A stretch of DNA of 64,000 nucleotides from Bacilli bacterium (GTDB lineage Bacteria; Bacillota_I; Bacilli_A; ML615J-28; CAG-313): positions 62,001-126,000 of the forward strand of contig JAFQPO010000001.1 of assembly GCA_017411715.1 (NCBI GenBank). Direction: 5' to 3'. The notes beneath the pieces are model-generated. The model had not been told where the DNA came from, did no database searches, and saw only the letters and a program-made list of their open reading frames with translations. Below, piece by piece: positions 29,836 to 40,050 of this stretch. The position numbers were made by a program, and so were the translations under genes. How positions within the stretch are numbered: the stretch's first letter is position 1; the number at the start of each line of letters is the position of its first letter.

Positions 29836-32800
29836 TTATTCATTTACTGGCTTAATCATTTCATAAGCTTTTTGACTCTTCAAGTCATCTAATTGTTTTT
29901 GATAAGTGATTGTTGTTTCACGATTATCATAGATATAGAATTTGAATGATTCATTACCAGATGCATAAGGTAACGCTTTATATAAAGCAGCAAAATTACC
30001 TTGTACATAACCAGATGAAATAAAATCATCTGAAGCAAATTGTTTCATACTTACATAGTAAGGATGATCAGGGAATAAGTCAGTATCCATTTCATTATTA
30101 ACAATATGATAGTTTTTACCACCACCATAAAGTGCTATACCGCCATGAACATAGATATCATCGTCCCCACCACTATATTTAGTTACTAGTAATTCATAAC
30201 CTGATACCTTATCTACTAGGTATTTAAATAATCCTTGTACATCAAAGGCAAAAATATCACCATCAATTAATGTTGAACTATCAACACTAGAAAGTGGTTT
30301 CCAGTCATAAATTCTGACATCACCTTGTAATGTTAACATAGCAGGATAACTTGTTCCAGCAATATTTTCCCATCCATCTTTCTTGAAGTCATAACTTCCA
30401 TACTTCATACCATCTAAGCAAGGACCAGCAAATGTTGATTCTAGTCCAATCGAGAAGAATCCGCTATTTGTAAAGACAGAATTCTTAACAGTTACAAATG
30501 TTTTAACTAAATTATTCATAAAATACTCATTATTCATATTGTATTCTTCATTTGTTGAATAATTTGAATCTTTATAGGCATATCTAGCTGAAGTATCAGT
30601 ATTATGATTTGGTTTATCTTTAAGAGGATCATAGTTGCTTGCGTAGAATTTATTACCTTTATTATCAGTTAAATATGGAGAAACAGATTCCCAAATATTA
30701 CTTTGATCTAATTCACCTTCTAGGAATTGATTAGTTCCCATTTTTAAGATGAATTCACGGCCCATAGAAAGAATACTACTTTCAATTCTAACATGAATAG
30801 GTTCAACCTCAAGTGGATTTTCACTGTGTGGTTTACCATATACTCTAACTACAGTACGACCATTTTTAATACGAGAGTTTGTAATATCAACATTATCACC
30901 CATAATTTCAAGTGTTGTACCAACATAGTTTAGATGATTCATTTCGATATATCTTGTACCATCACGATCTTCTTCTAATAAGAAATCATCATCACAAGCT
31001 TGTAATGTTACATTATCTAAGCGAATATTATCATTTCTAATTAAGAATGCAATATTATCTTGAGCTTTAGCACTCGCACCAACTGATGAATTACCTCCAA
31101 ACCAAACTAGGTTAAGTGGACCTTCAAATACTGAAACAACATTACCATTACTATCTTTTAAAGGACCATAAGTGAATGGGTCAGTAACAGTTGTGATATT
31201 CTTAGTATCTATAATGTATCCATTACCAAAAATATCATTTGTAATTTCATAACAGTATTTAACATCAGGATGTGATTTTTTATTATTTTCATAATAAGAC
31301 CAGTCAGCTGTAGTTGGTAAATAATTGATTTCACTTCTTAAAATTCTAGCAGCTTCTTGCATTGCCGCAAGCATCTTCTCGTCATCATTTTTATAATTTC
31401 CACTAGGTGCAAGTTCAGGATTAATCGTTCTACTTAAACCGTTATACACAAATAAATCTTGGCCAATATTAATATTATTTAGTAATACAGCAGGTAATGT
31501 ATTTTCACTTGCATAAAGCATACCTTTATAAGTACTTACATTAACACCTGGAACAAGCATTAAACGAAGTGATGCATAATTTCCTTCCATTGTTAAGCCT
31601 AGTTCATAATTACCTTTAGAAATAGCTTTAATAACAACAATTTGTGATTCAGTTAAAGCATCACTAATTATTAATTTACCATTTTCTAAAGTAGCAACAT
31701 TTTCAATACTAGTAACAAGGTCTAGTGTTTCTGGATGAACTAAGAAATATAATAATTTATCACTAGGAACCATTACGCCATTACCATCTACCATTTCAAA
31801 TGAACGTTCTAATTTAGAAGCTCCGTTTTGATCATCGTATGTTTCACGACCAATTGCTACATAGTTTGAGATTTCTCTTGGAATTTCATTAAATGATAAT
31901 CCATCATATGTTTCAACTACATTAATAGTCATTTCTTCTTCGAATAAGACAGAACCCGAAGAAATTAATTTAACAATAATCTTAACTTTTGCTGTACCTT
32001 CGGCAATACCATTAATTTGAATACTAGAAGATGTACCAGCAATTGATAAAATTGCTTCGTCTGATGTAGACCATATAAATTCTAATTCCTCAACTGGAAT
32101 ATTATTTGTTACATAGATACTGTTTGAAGCTCCTAATTTAATATATTCAGGATAAGCAAGTTCAAAATTTGAAATATTTTGAGTAATTGTTGCTTCATAT
32201 TTAACATCAAACTTAACACCAGCAATCGCAAGTTGATAAGTAATAACTGTTTCTTGTCCTAATTCATTTGTTAAGAAACGTCCTGAAATTTCAAAACTAC
32301 CATTAGGAAGTTTTGTAAATCCTAAATCAACTACACTATCATCATAACCTAATTCTAAACCATAATCATAATGGCCTAAACTATTTAATGTTGAAGTAGC
32401 AACATTTAATTGGAATGTAAAGTCAGATGACCAAACAATTTGATCTTCAATTTCTCTAATTCCTGATAATACACTAAAACTATACTTGATACTTTGAATA
32501 TCTTCATATTGAACTTTAAACTCACAAGTACCAGTACTTGTAGTATCAATATTACCAACAATCATATCACTAGTTAAATCAACTATTTCTTTTTCCCCAT
32601 TATTATAAGTTAATTCTACAGAATAATTATTTAAGTTAATCTTTTGATTTAATAAATAAACATTGTCAAATTTCTTAGCTAAAGCAACTTTAACAACACT
32701 TAATTCCGCAAGATTAAATTTAATTTCTTGTGTATAGCCACTATAAGTAACTTTAATAACTTTTTCACCTACTGTATATAAATTGCGAGGTAATTCATGT

Positions 32801-35800
32801 TGTACTTCACCAAGCGATACAATTAGTGGTTTAAGATTAGGGTTTTGGAATACAATTCTTAAAGTAATTTCATAGAAATCAATATCAGATCCTACTACAT
32901 ATTCACTTTCTAAACCACTCTCCACAATAATTTCTTTAACTTGTTTATCAATTACTGTGTATGAAAATTCTTCTTCATAACCAAATACTGTAAAAGTATA
33001 TGTCTTTTTAGATGACGTATTAAATTTATTTTTATCAACTACACCAGGAGTAATAGCTTCAATATCTTTAACAGTTAACATTCTAACTTCTTTTGCGTAA
33101 TTATTACCATAGTAAATAACAGCTCTAACAGAATCTATTAAGACTTCTTCTTCTAATTCGAAAATTCCATCAAAATCTAGTAATTCAACATATTCAATTA
33201 CTTTTTCCATTACTTGGTAATTGATAATTTCTATTATTGAATGATATTTAATTTCAAATGTGGCATTTTTACTTTCAGTTACTAATGTTTCGCTTTCTAA
33301 CACATATTCACTAATACCATCTAAAACGATGTTATTACCATCTTGATTACTTATCTTAGCAACCGCCTCGTCTAAAGATAATTTATCGCCAATTAAATAT
33401 TTATCTTTAAAGAATACTAAATCAAACGATGCGTTTGTTAAATCAGGAGCTGCAATTTCATTTTCATAAACATTATAATGAATATCAAAAGTTTGACCTA
33501 AAACTTCCACTTGTAGTGTAAATGATCCAGCTACTGTCGTATCAAAATTTAAACTATTAAATAAATCACTTACTAATACTTTTTGAAGTAAAGTATTATT
33601 ATTAGTTATTATTTGTTTTGACGAAAGTTTTAAGCTATTAGTTAAACTTGTTTCAACCCACACATATGAATTCATAGCATCAACTACTTCATTAACTAAG
33701 AAGCTTGTTTTAAATGTAGAATCTAAGTACATATAATCTGCTTGAGTATCAACAACTTCTAATTCTACTTCTTGACTTACACCTTGGTAAGTAATTGTAA
33801 CAGTTGTTTTTCCAACATTTTCAGTATCAAATCCTGTCACAATAACATCTATTTCTGACATTAAGTATTCTTCTTCACTAAATGCTTGATTAGTATAAGT
33901 TAAAGATAATTTACTATATTTTAATAAATCGTTTAGCGCTGTATCTTTTAATACAACTTTTGAACCTAAATATTCAATACTAGATACAATTTTCTTATTC
34001 GTATTATTCAATTGTTCTTGATTTTCCCATACTGTATATGTAAGATTTTTAATTAAGCCATGGTATTTAATTTGAACATTATAAGTTCCAACCTTTGATG
34101 TGTCAAAAGCCCCCGCAACAATCATATCTTCGGTAACACTAACTTCATACTTTTCATCTTCATCAACAATAATTAATTTGATATTTTCAAGATTAATTGC
34201 TTCATTTAAAAGATAATCTTGTTTGTATGATGATGATAAAACAATTTCATCAATGTCAATTTCTTCTACAAAATATTTAAACTTATATGTTTGTCCTGCA
34301 TATTTAATAGACATTTCTTTTTCACCAACACTTGTAGTATCAAAATCTGTAACCATACTTGGCGATAAAGAAACTATTTCATTAAAAATATCATGAGTAT
34401 AGATTAATTCCAAGAAAACTGTTTTAAAATCAAATACATCATTAAGCGCAAAATATTGTGAGAAATTAATCAAATTATTAGATAATACTTCTTTAGATAA
34501 GATATTTAATCTTACAACTACATCTTCATAACCTTTAATTGAGAATTCAATTGTTGTATCTTCTAGAATATAATCTTCTCTTGTATCGAAAGCAAAATCT
34601 GCTATTAAATGTGAATCAGATAAAATTAATGATTCTCTTAATTTTAATTTAGTTGATGAATATACGCTATTTGTATAATTGATTATAAATGAGAAATCAC
34701 TATAAAGTAAAGTTTCTCCTACTTTAAAATCAATATCAATTATATGTTGTTTTTTCTCTTCATCATATTTACTGATTGCTTCGTGCAATTCCCCATCGAT
34801 AACAACATTTAATTTAACATCGGAAATTTTCTTTTCTAATACTTCATATTCAAATTCTTGTGTGAATCCATCATATGTAATCGCAAATGTATGTTTACCA
34901 GCTGTAGTTGTATCTAAATAACCATCAATAACACTACCTGATGCGGCTGCACTAACAAGATTAGTAGTTACGCTTGGATAATGACCGCCCACATAGTTAA
35001 CTAAATAACGGATATCTTGAATATCAATTTCTTGATTTAAAAGTAGTGGAGTTGAAAGTAACATTCCTACTTCATCTTCAACTAATTTAATATTCTCAAC
35101 AATCTTGTCATGATAATTTTCAACAACTATAACTCTGTATTTTGATACAATTTTTTGTTCTTCTTCTAATGTTGTGTAGGTTGCGACAATATAAGCTTCA
35201 CCGTACCCTTTTGGTGTAATAGTTGCTTCATAGATATTAGCTGAAATATTGTTAAGTTTTACATCTATAACATTTTTATTTGAAGATTCTAACTTAACAT
35301 TACTATGTTGAATATTACCTGGTAAAACTTCAACTGCTACATTTAAAGTAGAACTTAAATCAATTTTGATTTCATCTTTATCTGCAAAATTCACATCTTC
35401 ATTGTTACGATAAACATCAGTAAACTCAAGTGTTCTCGCATAATAATAACGAAGATTTAAGTTTACTTTAGTTTGATAGTTACCATCATTAGTAGAAATA
35501 GTAATAGTATATTTACCAGAATAATCAATACCATCTGCGATATCTTGAACTTTTACTATTCCTGTTTCATTATCAAAAGTAACATTATTTTTAGCAAAAC
35601 CTTCTCTTAGAGATCTTAAATCACTTGATACTTCTTCATCATAACTACAAGTATATGTAAGACCTTGGTTTTTAGCATTAGCAGGACGAACAGAAGCTTT
35701 TATTTCTAATTCTTCCCACTTATCAATATATCTAGTATAATTTGTTTGAGATTTTTCTAAAGCGATTCCACTTACCGGAATATCAACTTGACGACTAATA

Positions 35801-35877
35801 GTTTTAGTTGAAGCTAAAATTAAAACCATTAGAATCAAAGGAATCGTTATAATCAATGCAATAATCTTCTTATTCAT
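29836..35877 (-). CDS. large Ig-like / beta-helix exoprotein (2,013 aa)
   Basis: Its ATG (35877) directly follows the TAG of the ABC permease, so translation is probably coupled. An N-terminal hydrophobic segment (about residues 5-24) has no lipobox Cys and may act as an uncleaved anchor. A first domain resembles Big_2 (GIALEKSQ...). About eight Ig-like units of the Big_3 type follow to about residue 1150, each ending in a FDTTxxGxxxxxIxYxG phrase, then further beta domains. From about residue 1590 (FGGNSSVGAS) the sequence reads like a right-handed beta-helix (NIAFLIRNDNIRLDNVTL, VDITNSRI). No catalytic residues are recognisable. Position between an ABC exporter and the GLUG/MBG giant suggests that all four act together at the cell surface. 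Confidence 0.9.
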   Translation of the reverse strand: MNKKIIALIITIPLILMVLILASTKTISRQVDIPVSGIALEKSQTNYTRYIDKWEELEIKASVRPANAKNQGLTYTCSYDEEVSSDLRSLREGFAKNNVTFDNETGIVKVQDIADGIDYSGKYTITISTNDGNYQTKVNLNLRYYYARTLEFTDVYRNNEDVNFADKDEIKIDLSSTLNVAVEVLPGNIQHSNVKLESSNKNVIDVKLNNISANIYEATITPKGYGEAYIVATYTTLEEEQKIVSKYRVIVVENYHDKIVENIKLVEDEVGMLLSTPLLLNQEIDIQDIRYLVNYVGGHYPSVTTNLVSAAASGSVIDGYLDTTTAGKHTFAITYDGFTQEFEYEVLEKKISDVKLNVVIDGELHEAISKYDEEKKQHIIDIDFKVGETLLYSDFSFIINYTNSVYSSTKLKLRESLILSDSHLIADFAFDTREDYILEDTTIEFSIKGYEDVVVRLNILSKEVLSNNLINFSQYFALNDVFDFKTVFLELIYTHDIFNEIVSLSPSMVTDFDTTSVGEKEMSIKYAGQTYKFKYFVEEIDIDEIVLSSSYKQDYLLNEAINLENIKLIIVDEDEKYEVSVTEDMIVAGAFDTSKVGTYNVQIKYHGLIKNLTYTVWENQEQLNNTNKKIVSSIEYLGSKVVLKDTALNDLLKYSKLSLTYTNQAFSEEEYLMSEIDVIVTGFDTENVGKTTVTITYQGVSQEVELEVVDTQADYMYLDSTFKTSFLVNEVVDAMNSYVWVETSLTNSLKLSSKQIITNNNTLLQKVLVSDLFNSLNFDTTVAGSFTLQVEVLGQTFDIHYNVYENEIAAPDLTNASFDLVFFKDKYLIGDKLSLDEAVAKISNQDGNNIVLDGISEYVLESETLVTESKNATFEIKYHSIIEIINYQVMEKVIEYVELLDFDGIFELEEEVLIDSVRAVIYYGNNYAKEVRMLTVKDIEAITPGVVDKNKFNTSSKKTYTFTVFGYEEEFSYTVIDKQVKEIIVESGLESEYVVGSDIDFYEITLRIVFQNPNLKPLIVSLGEVQHELPRNLYTVGEKVIKVTYSGYTQEIKFNLAELSVVKVALAKKFDNVYLLNQKINLNNYSVELTYNNGEKEIVDLTSDMIVGNIDTTSTGTCEFKVQYEDIQSIKYSFSVLSGIREIEDQIVWSSDFTFQLNVATSTLNSLGHYDYGLELGYDDSVVDLGFTKLPNGSFEISGRFLTNELGQETVITYQLAIAGVKFDVKYEATITQNISNFELAYPEYIKLGASNSIYVTNNIPVEELEFIWSTSDEAILSIAGTSSSIQINGIAEGTAKVKIIVKLISSGSVLFEEEMTINVVETYDGLSFNEIPREISNYVAIGRETYDDQNGASKLERSFEMVDGNGVMVPSDKLLYFLVHPETLDLVTSIENVATLENGKLIISDALTESQIVVIKAISKGNYELGLTMEGNYASLRLMLVPGVNVSTYKGMLYASENTLPAVLLNNINIGQDLFVYNGLSRTINPELAPSGNYKNDDEKMLAAMQEAARILRSEINYLPTTADWSYYENNKKSHPDVKYCYEITNDIFGNGYIIDTKNITTVTDPFTYGPLKDSNGNVVSVFEGPLNLVWFGGNSSVGASAKAQDNIAFLIRNDNIRLDNVTLQACDDDFLLEEDRDGTRYIEMNHLNYVGTTLEIMGDNVDITNSRIKNGRTVVRVYGKPHSENPLEVEPIHVRIESSILSMGREFILKMGTNQFLEGELDQSNIWESVSPYLTDNKGNKFYASNYDPLKDKPNHNTDTSARYAYKDSNYSTNEEYNMNNEYFMNNLVKTFVTVKNSVFTNSGFFSIGLESTFAGPCLDGMKYGSYDFKKDGWENIAGTSYPAMLTLQGDVRIYDWKPLSSVDSSTLIDGDIFAFDVQGLFKYLVDKVSGYELLVTKYSGGDDDIYVHGGIALYGGGKNYHIVNNEMDTDLFPDHPYYVSMKQFASDDFISSGYVQGNFAALYKALPYASGNESFKFYIYDNRETTITYQKQLDDLKSQKAYEMIKPVNE

Positions 35878-37590
35878 CTAATTCACCGTATTATAGAATC
35901 TCTTCGATAATCCTTTCAATAAATAGATAACTGAAACACCTGTAATTAAAACAACCACAACAGCAATGAAAGCAATTGAAATTGGTTGAACTAACGCAAC
36001 ATTAATTCCAGCTTTTGTGGCGAGTTTTTGGAAAGATTCATCTTTCAAAATACCTAATATTAATAATACGCCACTAATTAAACCAGAAACTAAGACACCA
36101 AGCATAATAACAAATGAGATGGTTGGTGTTGATTCTTTAATTTCATTTTCTTCGTTATCAGCAAAACGAGGTTTATTCAAATCTTTGCGGGTAGCAAACA
36201 TGATTTCACTAACTGAAATAACAGCCGTAATAACAAAAATTAATAATGCTTGTAAAACATTGACATATCCTGTAACACATGCAATAATGCAGCTGATTAA
36301 AATTGAAGCAACACTAACTGTACTACAGAAGATAATTTTAGAAAAAACAATTTGTTTATAAGAGATTGGCATTGTTTTTTCCATTGTAAACATTGATCCT
36401 TCTCGGCTAATATTACTAGCACAGAAAGTATTAGTTAGTACACTTAGCATCATAATAATTGTAATAGTTAATTCAAAATCGATATTTGCAAGACCACCAA
36501 TTAGATTAGTAACAAAGCCTGAAAAGTTAACAATCAGACAAAATACCATAACCGGCATTGTTACAGCAGTCGCTAAGAATTGGAATGTATAGTTAGGAGT
36601 TCTTAAAACCATAATGAACTCTTTTTTAATTAGATTCAAAAGTCCACTGCGATGTTTAATCTTAGTACGTTTAGTAAATGTATTACGTCCACGACCTTCC
36701 ATACCTGCTTTCATTACTTTGTTTAGAATTTTTATAACGATAAAGAATGCTAAAGCTAAAGCTGCACCTGCAATCAATAGAATCAAAAGTAACATTAACC
36801 AAGGTTTGTCACCTAAAATAAATCTTGCACAAAGATTAGCAGGATATAGAATTCGATACATTAAATTAAAGAACTTCATTGTTCCTTGACTAAAGAACTG
36901 ATCTCTTACTTCACCAACTAACATATCTCCAACAGTACCTAAAATTTCACTATAAACTACAAAACCAGCCCCTAATAGAACTATAATAATAATAGCAGTT
37001 AAAACAAAATGTGATTTTAAAAAGTTTACAATATGATAAGTAGCCATTGATAAGGCAGCAGCCATTAAAAGTGATACCATTGGTAAAATAATTACCATTA
37101 GGATACTTCTAATCCAAAACATTGTATCCACTAAGTCAGTTCCATTCATTACAATTCCAACAGTTACAGTTAAAGGAATTAATGTAACAGCAGTAATTAA
37201 GACTTGGCTGATGAATAGAGTTGTAAGTTTTGATAAGAAAATTGACTCAGGTTTAATAGGTAATCTTACTAACACAACAATATCGCTACCAGCTAAAATT
37301 TCACGATTAATTTTTCTAATCCCGGCAAATACATTAATAATAATAATTACTGTATAAGTAACTGTCATAATTTCTTTTAATCTTAAAAGTGGTTCCCATT
37401 TTCCATATTCTTTTATTTCTGTATATGTTAGTAAAAATTCACGATATACTAACACTACAACCGCAACAATTGCTAAAGTTAAGAATACTGAAATGAAAAT
37501 ACCTAAGTAGTCTGTTTTCTTATTAAATCTACCTTTAATAGAAAACATACTCTTAATATCTTTTTTCAGCAGTAACAAATAATCACTCAT
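35878..37590 (-). CDS. ABC exporter permease, ABC-2/ABC_export-like (570 aa)
   Basis: An integral membrane protein with two groups of about six hydrophobic helices: roughly residues 28-270 and 335-565, separated by a basic cytoplasmic stretch (GRGRNTFTKRTKIKHRS). This is the layout of the large putative ABC exporter permeases of Firmicutes. The start at 37590 shares one base with the ATPase stop, and its own stop abuts the start of the 2,013-residue exoprotein. It pairs with the ATPase at 37590-38372. Substrate is unknown; export or membrane handling of the downstream surface proteins is an inference, and both have Sec-type N-termini of their own. Confidence 0.85.
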   Translation of the reverse strand: MSDYLLLLKKDIKSMFSIKGRFNKKTDYLGIFISVFLTLAIVAVVVLVYREFLLTYTEIKEYGKWEPLLRLKEIMTVTYTVIIIINVFAGIRKINREILAGSDIVVLVRLPIKPESIFLSKLTTLFISQVLITAVTLIPLTVTVGIVMNGTDLVDTMFWIRSILMVIILPMVSLLMAAALSMATYHIVNFLKSHFVLTAIIIIVLLGAGFVVYSEILGTVGDMLVGEVRDQFFSQGTMKFFNLMYRILYPANLCARFILGDKPWLMLLLILLIAGAALALAFFIVIKILNKVMKAGMEGRGRNTFTKRTKIKHRSGLLNLIKKEFIMVLRTPNYTFQFLATAVTMPVMVFCLIVNFSGFVTNLIGGLANIDFELTITIIMMLSVLTNTFCASNISREGSMFTMEKTMPISYKQIVFSKIIFCSTVSVASILISCIIACVTGYVNVLQALLIFVITAVISVSEIMFATRKDLNKPRFADNEENEIKESTPTISFVIMLGVLVSGLISGVLLILGILKDESFQKLATKAGINVALVQPISIAFIAVVVVLITGVSVIYLLKGLSKRFYNTVN

Positions 37591-38372
37591 TATTCGTCAC
37601 CTTCTTCAGCAGCACACTTTTCTAAGAAATATTCTTCAAGTGACATATGATATTTTTCACGACAAGATGAAACTGTAACTTCATCAACTAATTTACCTTT
37701 GTGAATAATATAAACACGGTCACAAATTTTTTCAACAATATCAATATTGTGAGAAGAGAAAAAGACAGTGTTACCATTTTTAGCATGTTCTTTAATATAG
37801 TTACGTAATGAATAAGTAGTTTGTGGGTCAAGTCCTGTAAAAGGTTCATCCAGGATTAAAACTTTAGGATTATGCATTAGAGCACCCATAATTGAGATTT
37901 TCTTTTTCATCCCGAATGAATATGAACTAATGATACTATGAATACGATCACCAAGCATAAAATGTTTTTGTAATTCTTCTACTCTTGCGTTTGCGGCATC
38001 AGCAGGAATTTTATAAACATTAGCCATAAAGTCTAAATATTCCATCCCTGTCATTTTATCAAAAACGCTTCTATCATCTGGAACATAGCCAAATGTCTTT
38101 TTAGCATTAATTGCATCTTTAACGATGTCATATTCTAAAAATTTAATTTCTCCTTGTTCAAAAGGCAAGAACCCTGTTAAACATTTAATTGTTGTACTTT
38201 TTCCTGCTCCATTACGACCTAATAAACCAATGACTTCATTTTTATAACCAACAATATTAATATCATCAGCTGCAAGAACTGGACTTTTTCCATATCTTTT
38301 TGATAAATGTGAAATTGATACTACTTTTGTCATTTCTTCATTTTGTAATGCATTTTCAACTATTTTTTCCAT
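37590..38372 (-). CDS. ABC transporter ATPase (260 aa)
   Basis: Walker A GRNGAGKSTT, signature SFGMKKK, Walker B ILDEPFTGLD and the H-loop SSHN are all present, so it should be an active nucleotide-binding subunit of an exporter. The frame stays open to an ATG at 38483, but the ATG at 38372 is preferred. It has GGAG eight bases upstream, the upstream start would lie at or beyond the promoter (-35 GTGACA at 38448-38453), and the extra 37 residues do not look like ABC sequence. It overlaps the permease by one base. Confidence 0.92.
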   Translation of the reverse strand: MEKIVENALQNEEMTKVVSISHLSKRYGKSPVLAADDINIVGYKNEVIGLLGRNGAGKSTTIKCLTGFLPFEQGEIKFLEYDIVKDAINAKKTFGYVPDDRSVFDKMTGMEYLDFMANVYKIPADAANARVEELQKHFMLGDRIHSIISSYSFGMKKKISIMGALMHNPKVLILDEPFTGLDPQTTYSLRNYIKEHAKNGNTVFFSSHNIDIVEKICDRVYIIHKGKLVDEVTVSSCREKYHMSLEEYFLEKCAAEEGDE

Positions 38373-38424
38373 AAATATCTCCAATCTCTTAAGAATTGAT
38401 AAAATTCCCATTTTAATTATACTT

Positions 38425-38453
38425 ATTTTACCACAAACCCTTCTCTTTGTCAC
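38425..38453 (-). promoter_or_regulatory. promoter of the ABC-exporter / giant-protein operon
   Basis: On the minus strand, -35 GTGACA (38448-38453), 17-nt spacer, -10 TAAAAT (38425-38430). A TATAAT six bases further downstream is an alternative -10. It precedes the ATPase start by about 50 bases. Confidence 0.65.
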
Positions 38454-38559
38454 GCTATACCTTACTACTAGTTCAAGTAGCATTTGCCATATTTTAGTGT
38501 TTTTTAAGCATTTAAATAGTACCTACTTAAATTTATTCAAAAGATTACTAATTTATCAT

Positions 38560-38597
38560 AAAAAAACTCCCTAGACTATCTATAGCCTAGGGAATTT
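38560..38597 (-). terminator. terminator of the XRE regulator gene
   Basis: A stem built on CCCTAG...CTAGGG with an extended AT-rich top (38569-38592) is followed on the minus strand by AGTTTTTTTAT. It begins three bases after the regulator's stop, and separates it from the exporter operon. Confidence 0.85.
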
Positions 38598-38599
38598 TT

Positions 38600-39853
38600 C
38601 TAATTAATAAAACGGACCTTTTGAAGTCTCATAATAAAGCCTAATGACTCTTTATACTTACCAAGTTCAACTGCAATTCGTAAGTATTCTTTAACTGCTA
38701 GATCACAATAGTAATGTAATCCAGCGTCTAATAATGAAACAATGAGAATGCTCTTTAAATATTTATATTGATCAAAGTATCCATACTGTCCTGCTTTTAA
38801 TTTAGCGTATTCAACAAATTTACTTCTTGCATCGGTTGATATTTTAAAATTATTATTTTTTAAAATACCAGTAAATTTCATATAGAGTTCGAAATCTTTA
38901 ATCATAATTATACAAGCCCCCATCATCATCAAAAGACGAATTGACGGTTGAGGTATATCCGCCATTTCAAAAGTCTCTTTATATAATCCTTTATTAAAAA
39001 GAATTCTTGAGGTAAAATAATGATATTCTTCATTAATTTCCGGATTATCAAGATCAATAATTAATTCATAGTCCTTCATATTTTTGATTGCTGCATCATA
39101 GTTATTTTCACTCATAAATACTAATCTTTGCATATCATGATGATTAATTAAAGTAGCAATTTTTTGTGCATAATCGTTTTTTTCTAAAATGTTATAATAT
39201 CTAAAAAACTGTTCAGGTCTGTCAAGTTCAAATGACAAATTAAGTAAAAGATTTAAAATTACACATTTAAACTCTTCTTCTAAATCTGGTGTCTCATATA
39301 ATACATCGGCTATTTCTTGTGATGTGATATAATTACAAGTAAAAAAGTGATATAGTGCATCACAATATGTTAAGAACCAGATTTCTTTCCGATCTAATGA
39401 ATTTCTAACACTTTCTAAACTTTTTAAATAATGAGCTGCCTCATCATAAGTTTTACTGATAATACTATAAAATAAGACTATCAATTCTAATTCAACTTCA
39501 CAATAGCTTTTATCATTCACAATTTCATTTACCTTTTCTTCAATTAAGTTCTTTTTGTTTAAAAGATAATAGGTTAATAATTGTGAAATAACATTTTCTG
39601 ATCTTCGGCTTTTAACAGTTTCATATTTTAGATCAAGCTTTTCAAATAATGCTTTATAATAAACATCATCTGCTTCGACTAAACAATTTTCAATTTTAGA
39701 TAAATAACTAGGACTACAAATACCTTTCGAGACTTCCTCCAAAGTCCTTTTTTGTTCAATTCTTTTCCGCCTTACAACTCTTGACATCACGTGATTGCAC
39801 TCTTGTGATTCACTAAGACATTTATTTTTTAGTGTTTTCACAATGTTGGTCAT
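38600..39853 (-). CDS. XRE-type HTH regulator with helical-repeat C-terminus (417 aa)
   Basis: Residues about 23-75 form a Cro/C1-type helix-turn-helix (RRKRIEQKRTLEEVSKG...SPSYLSKIEN). The remaining roughly 340 residues are all-helical and resemble TPR-like repeats, the layout of Rgg/PlcR-like regulators that bind peptides. The start ATG at 39853 has a strong SD (GGGGGTGA). It is divergent from the two CHR genes and lies directly upstream, in the same direction, of the exporter/giant-protein operon, so either could be its target. Its own -35 overlaps a 16-bp palindrome, which suggests autoregulation. No small peptide gene was recognised nearby, so the ligand is unknown. Confidence 0.85.
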   Translation of the reverse strand: MTNIVKTLKNKCLSESQECNHVMSRVVRRKRIEQKRTLEEVSKGICSPSYLSKIENCLVEADDVYYKALFEKLDLKYETVKSRRSENVISQLLTYYLLNKKNLIEEKVNEIVNDKSYCEVELELIVLFYSIISKTYDEAAHYLKSLESVRNSLDRKEIWFLTYCDALYHFFTCNYITSQEIADVLYETPDLEEEFKCVILNLLLNLSFELDRPEQFFRYYNILEKNDYAQKIATLINHHDMQRLVFMSENNYDAAIKNMKDYELIIDLDNPEINEEYHYFTSRILFNKGLYKETFEMADIPQPSIRLLMMMGACIIMIKDFELYMKFTGILKNNNFKISTDARSKFVEYAKLKAGQYGYFDQYKYLKSILIVSLLDAGLHYYCDLAVKEYLRIAVELGKYKESLGFIMRLQKVRFIN

Positions 39854-39871
39854 CTTATCACCCCCTATTAT

Positions 39872-39900
39872 ATTTTAACAAAAAATCTTCAATATGTAAA
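39872..39900 (-). promoter_or_regulatory. promoter of the XRE regulator
   Basis: On the minus strand, -35 TTTACA (39895-39900), 17 nt, -10 TAAAAT (39872-39877). The predicted start of transcription is just upstream of the SD. Confidence 0.65.
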
Positions 39901-39906
39901 CATATT
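39891..39906. promoter_or_regulatory. 16-bp palindrome, candidate operator
   Basis: AATATGTAAACATATT is a 7-2-7 perfect palindrome that covers the regulator's own -35 hexamer. This placement fits repression by the adjacent HTH protein. Confidence 0.6.
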
Positions 39907-39910
39907 CAAG

Positions 39911-39925
39911 TGTCAACATTTGACA
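39911..39925. promoter_or_regulatory. second palindrome TGTCAA-CAT-TTGACA, candidate operator
   Basis: Six-base arms around a 3-nt centre, five bases from the first palindrome and about 78 bp upstream of the chr -35. It could be a second site for the same regulator. Each arm also matches a consensus -35, but no good -10 follows on either strand. Confidence 0.55.
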
Positions 39926-40002
39926 TAATTGTGTTACTTTTTTTGATTTAATTTTCCAAATTATTACAATTTTTGAGAAAATTGATATATTTAGTAAAAA
40001 AT

Positions 40003-40031
40003 TTGAAAAAGTAATTCATTTGTGTTAAAAT
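40003..40031 (+). promoter_or_regulatory. promoter of the CHR pair
   Basis: -35 TTGAAA (40003-40008), 17 nt, -10 TAAAAT (40026-40031), followed by SD GAGG (40039-40042). The leader would be very short. Confidence 0.75.
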
Positions 40032-40050
40032 AACTATCGAGGTAAATTTT

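Noticed and set aside
38373-38483. N-terminal extension of the ABC ATPase from an ATG at 38483
   Set aside because: The promoter and SD lie inside this stretch and the extra residues do not look like ABC sequence.
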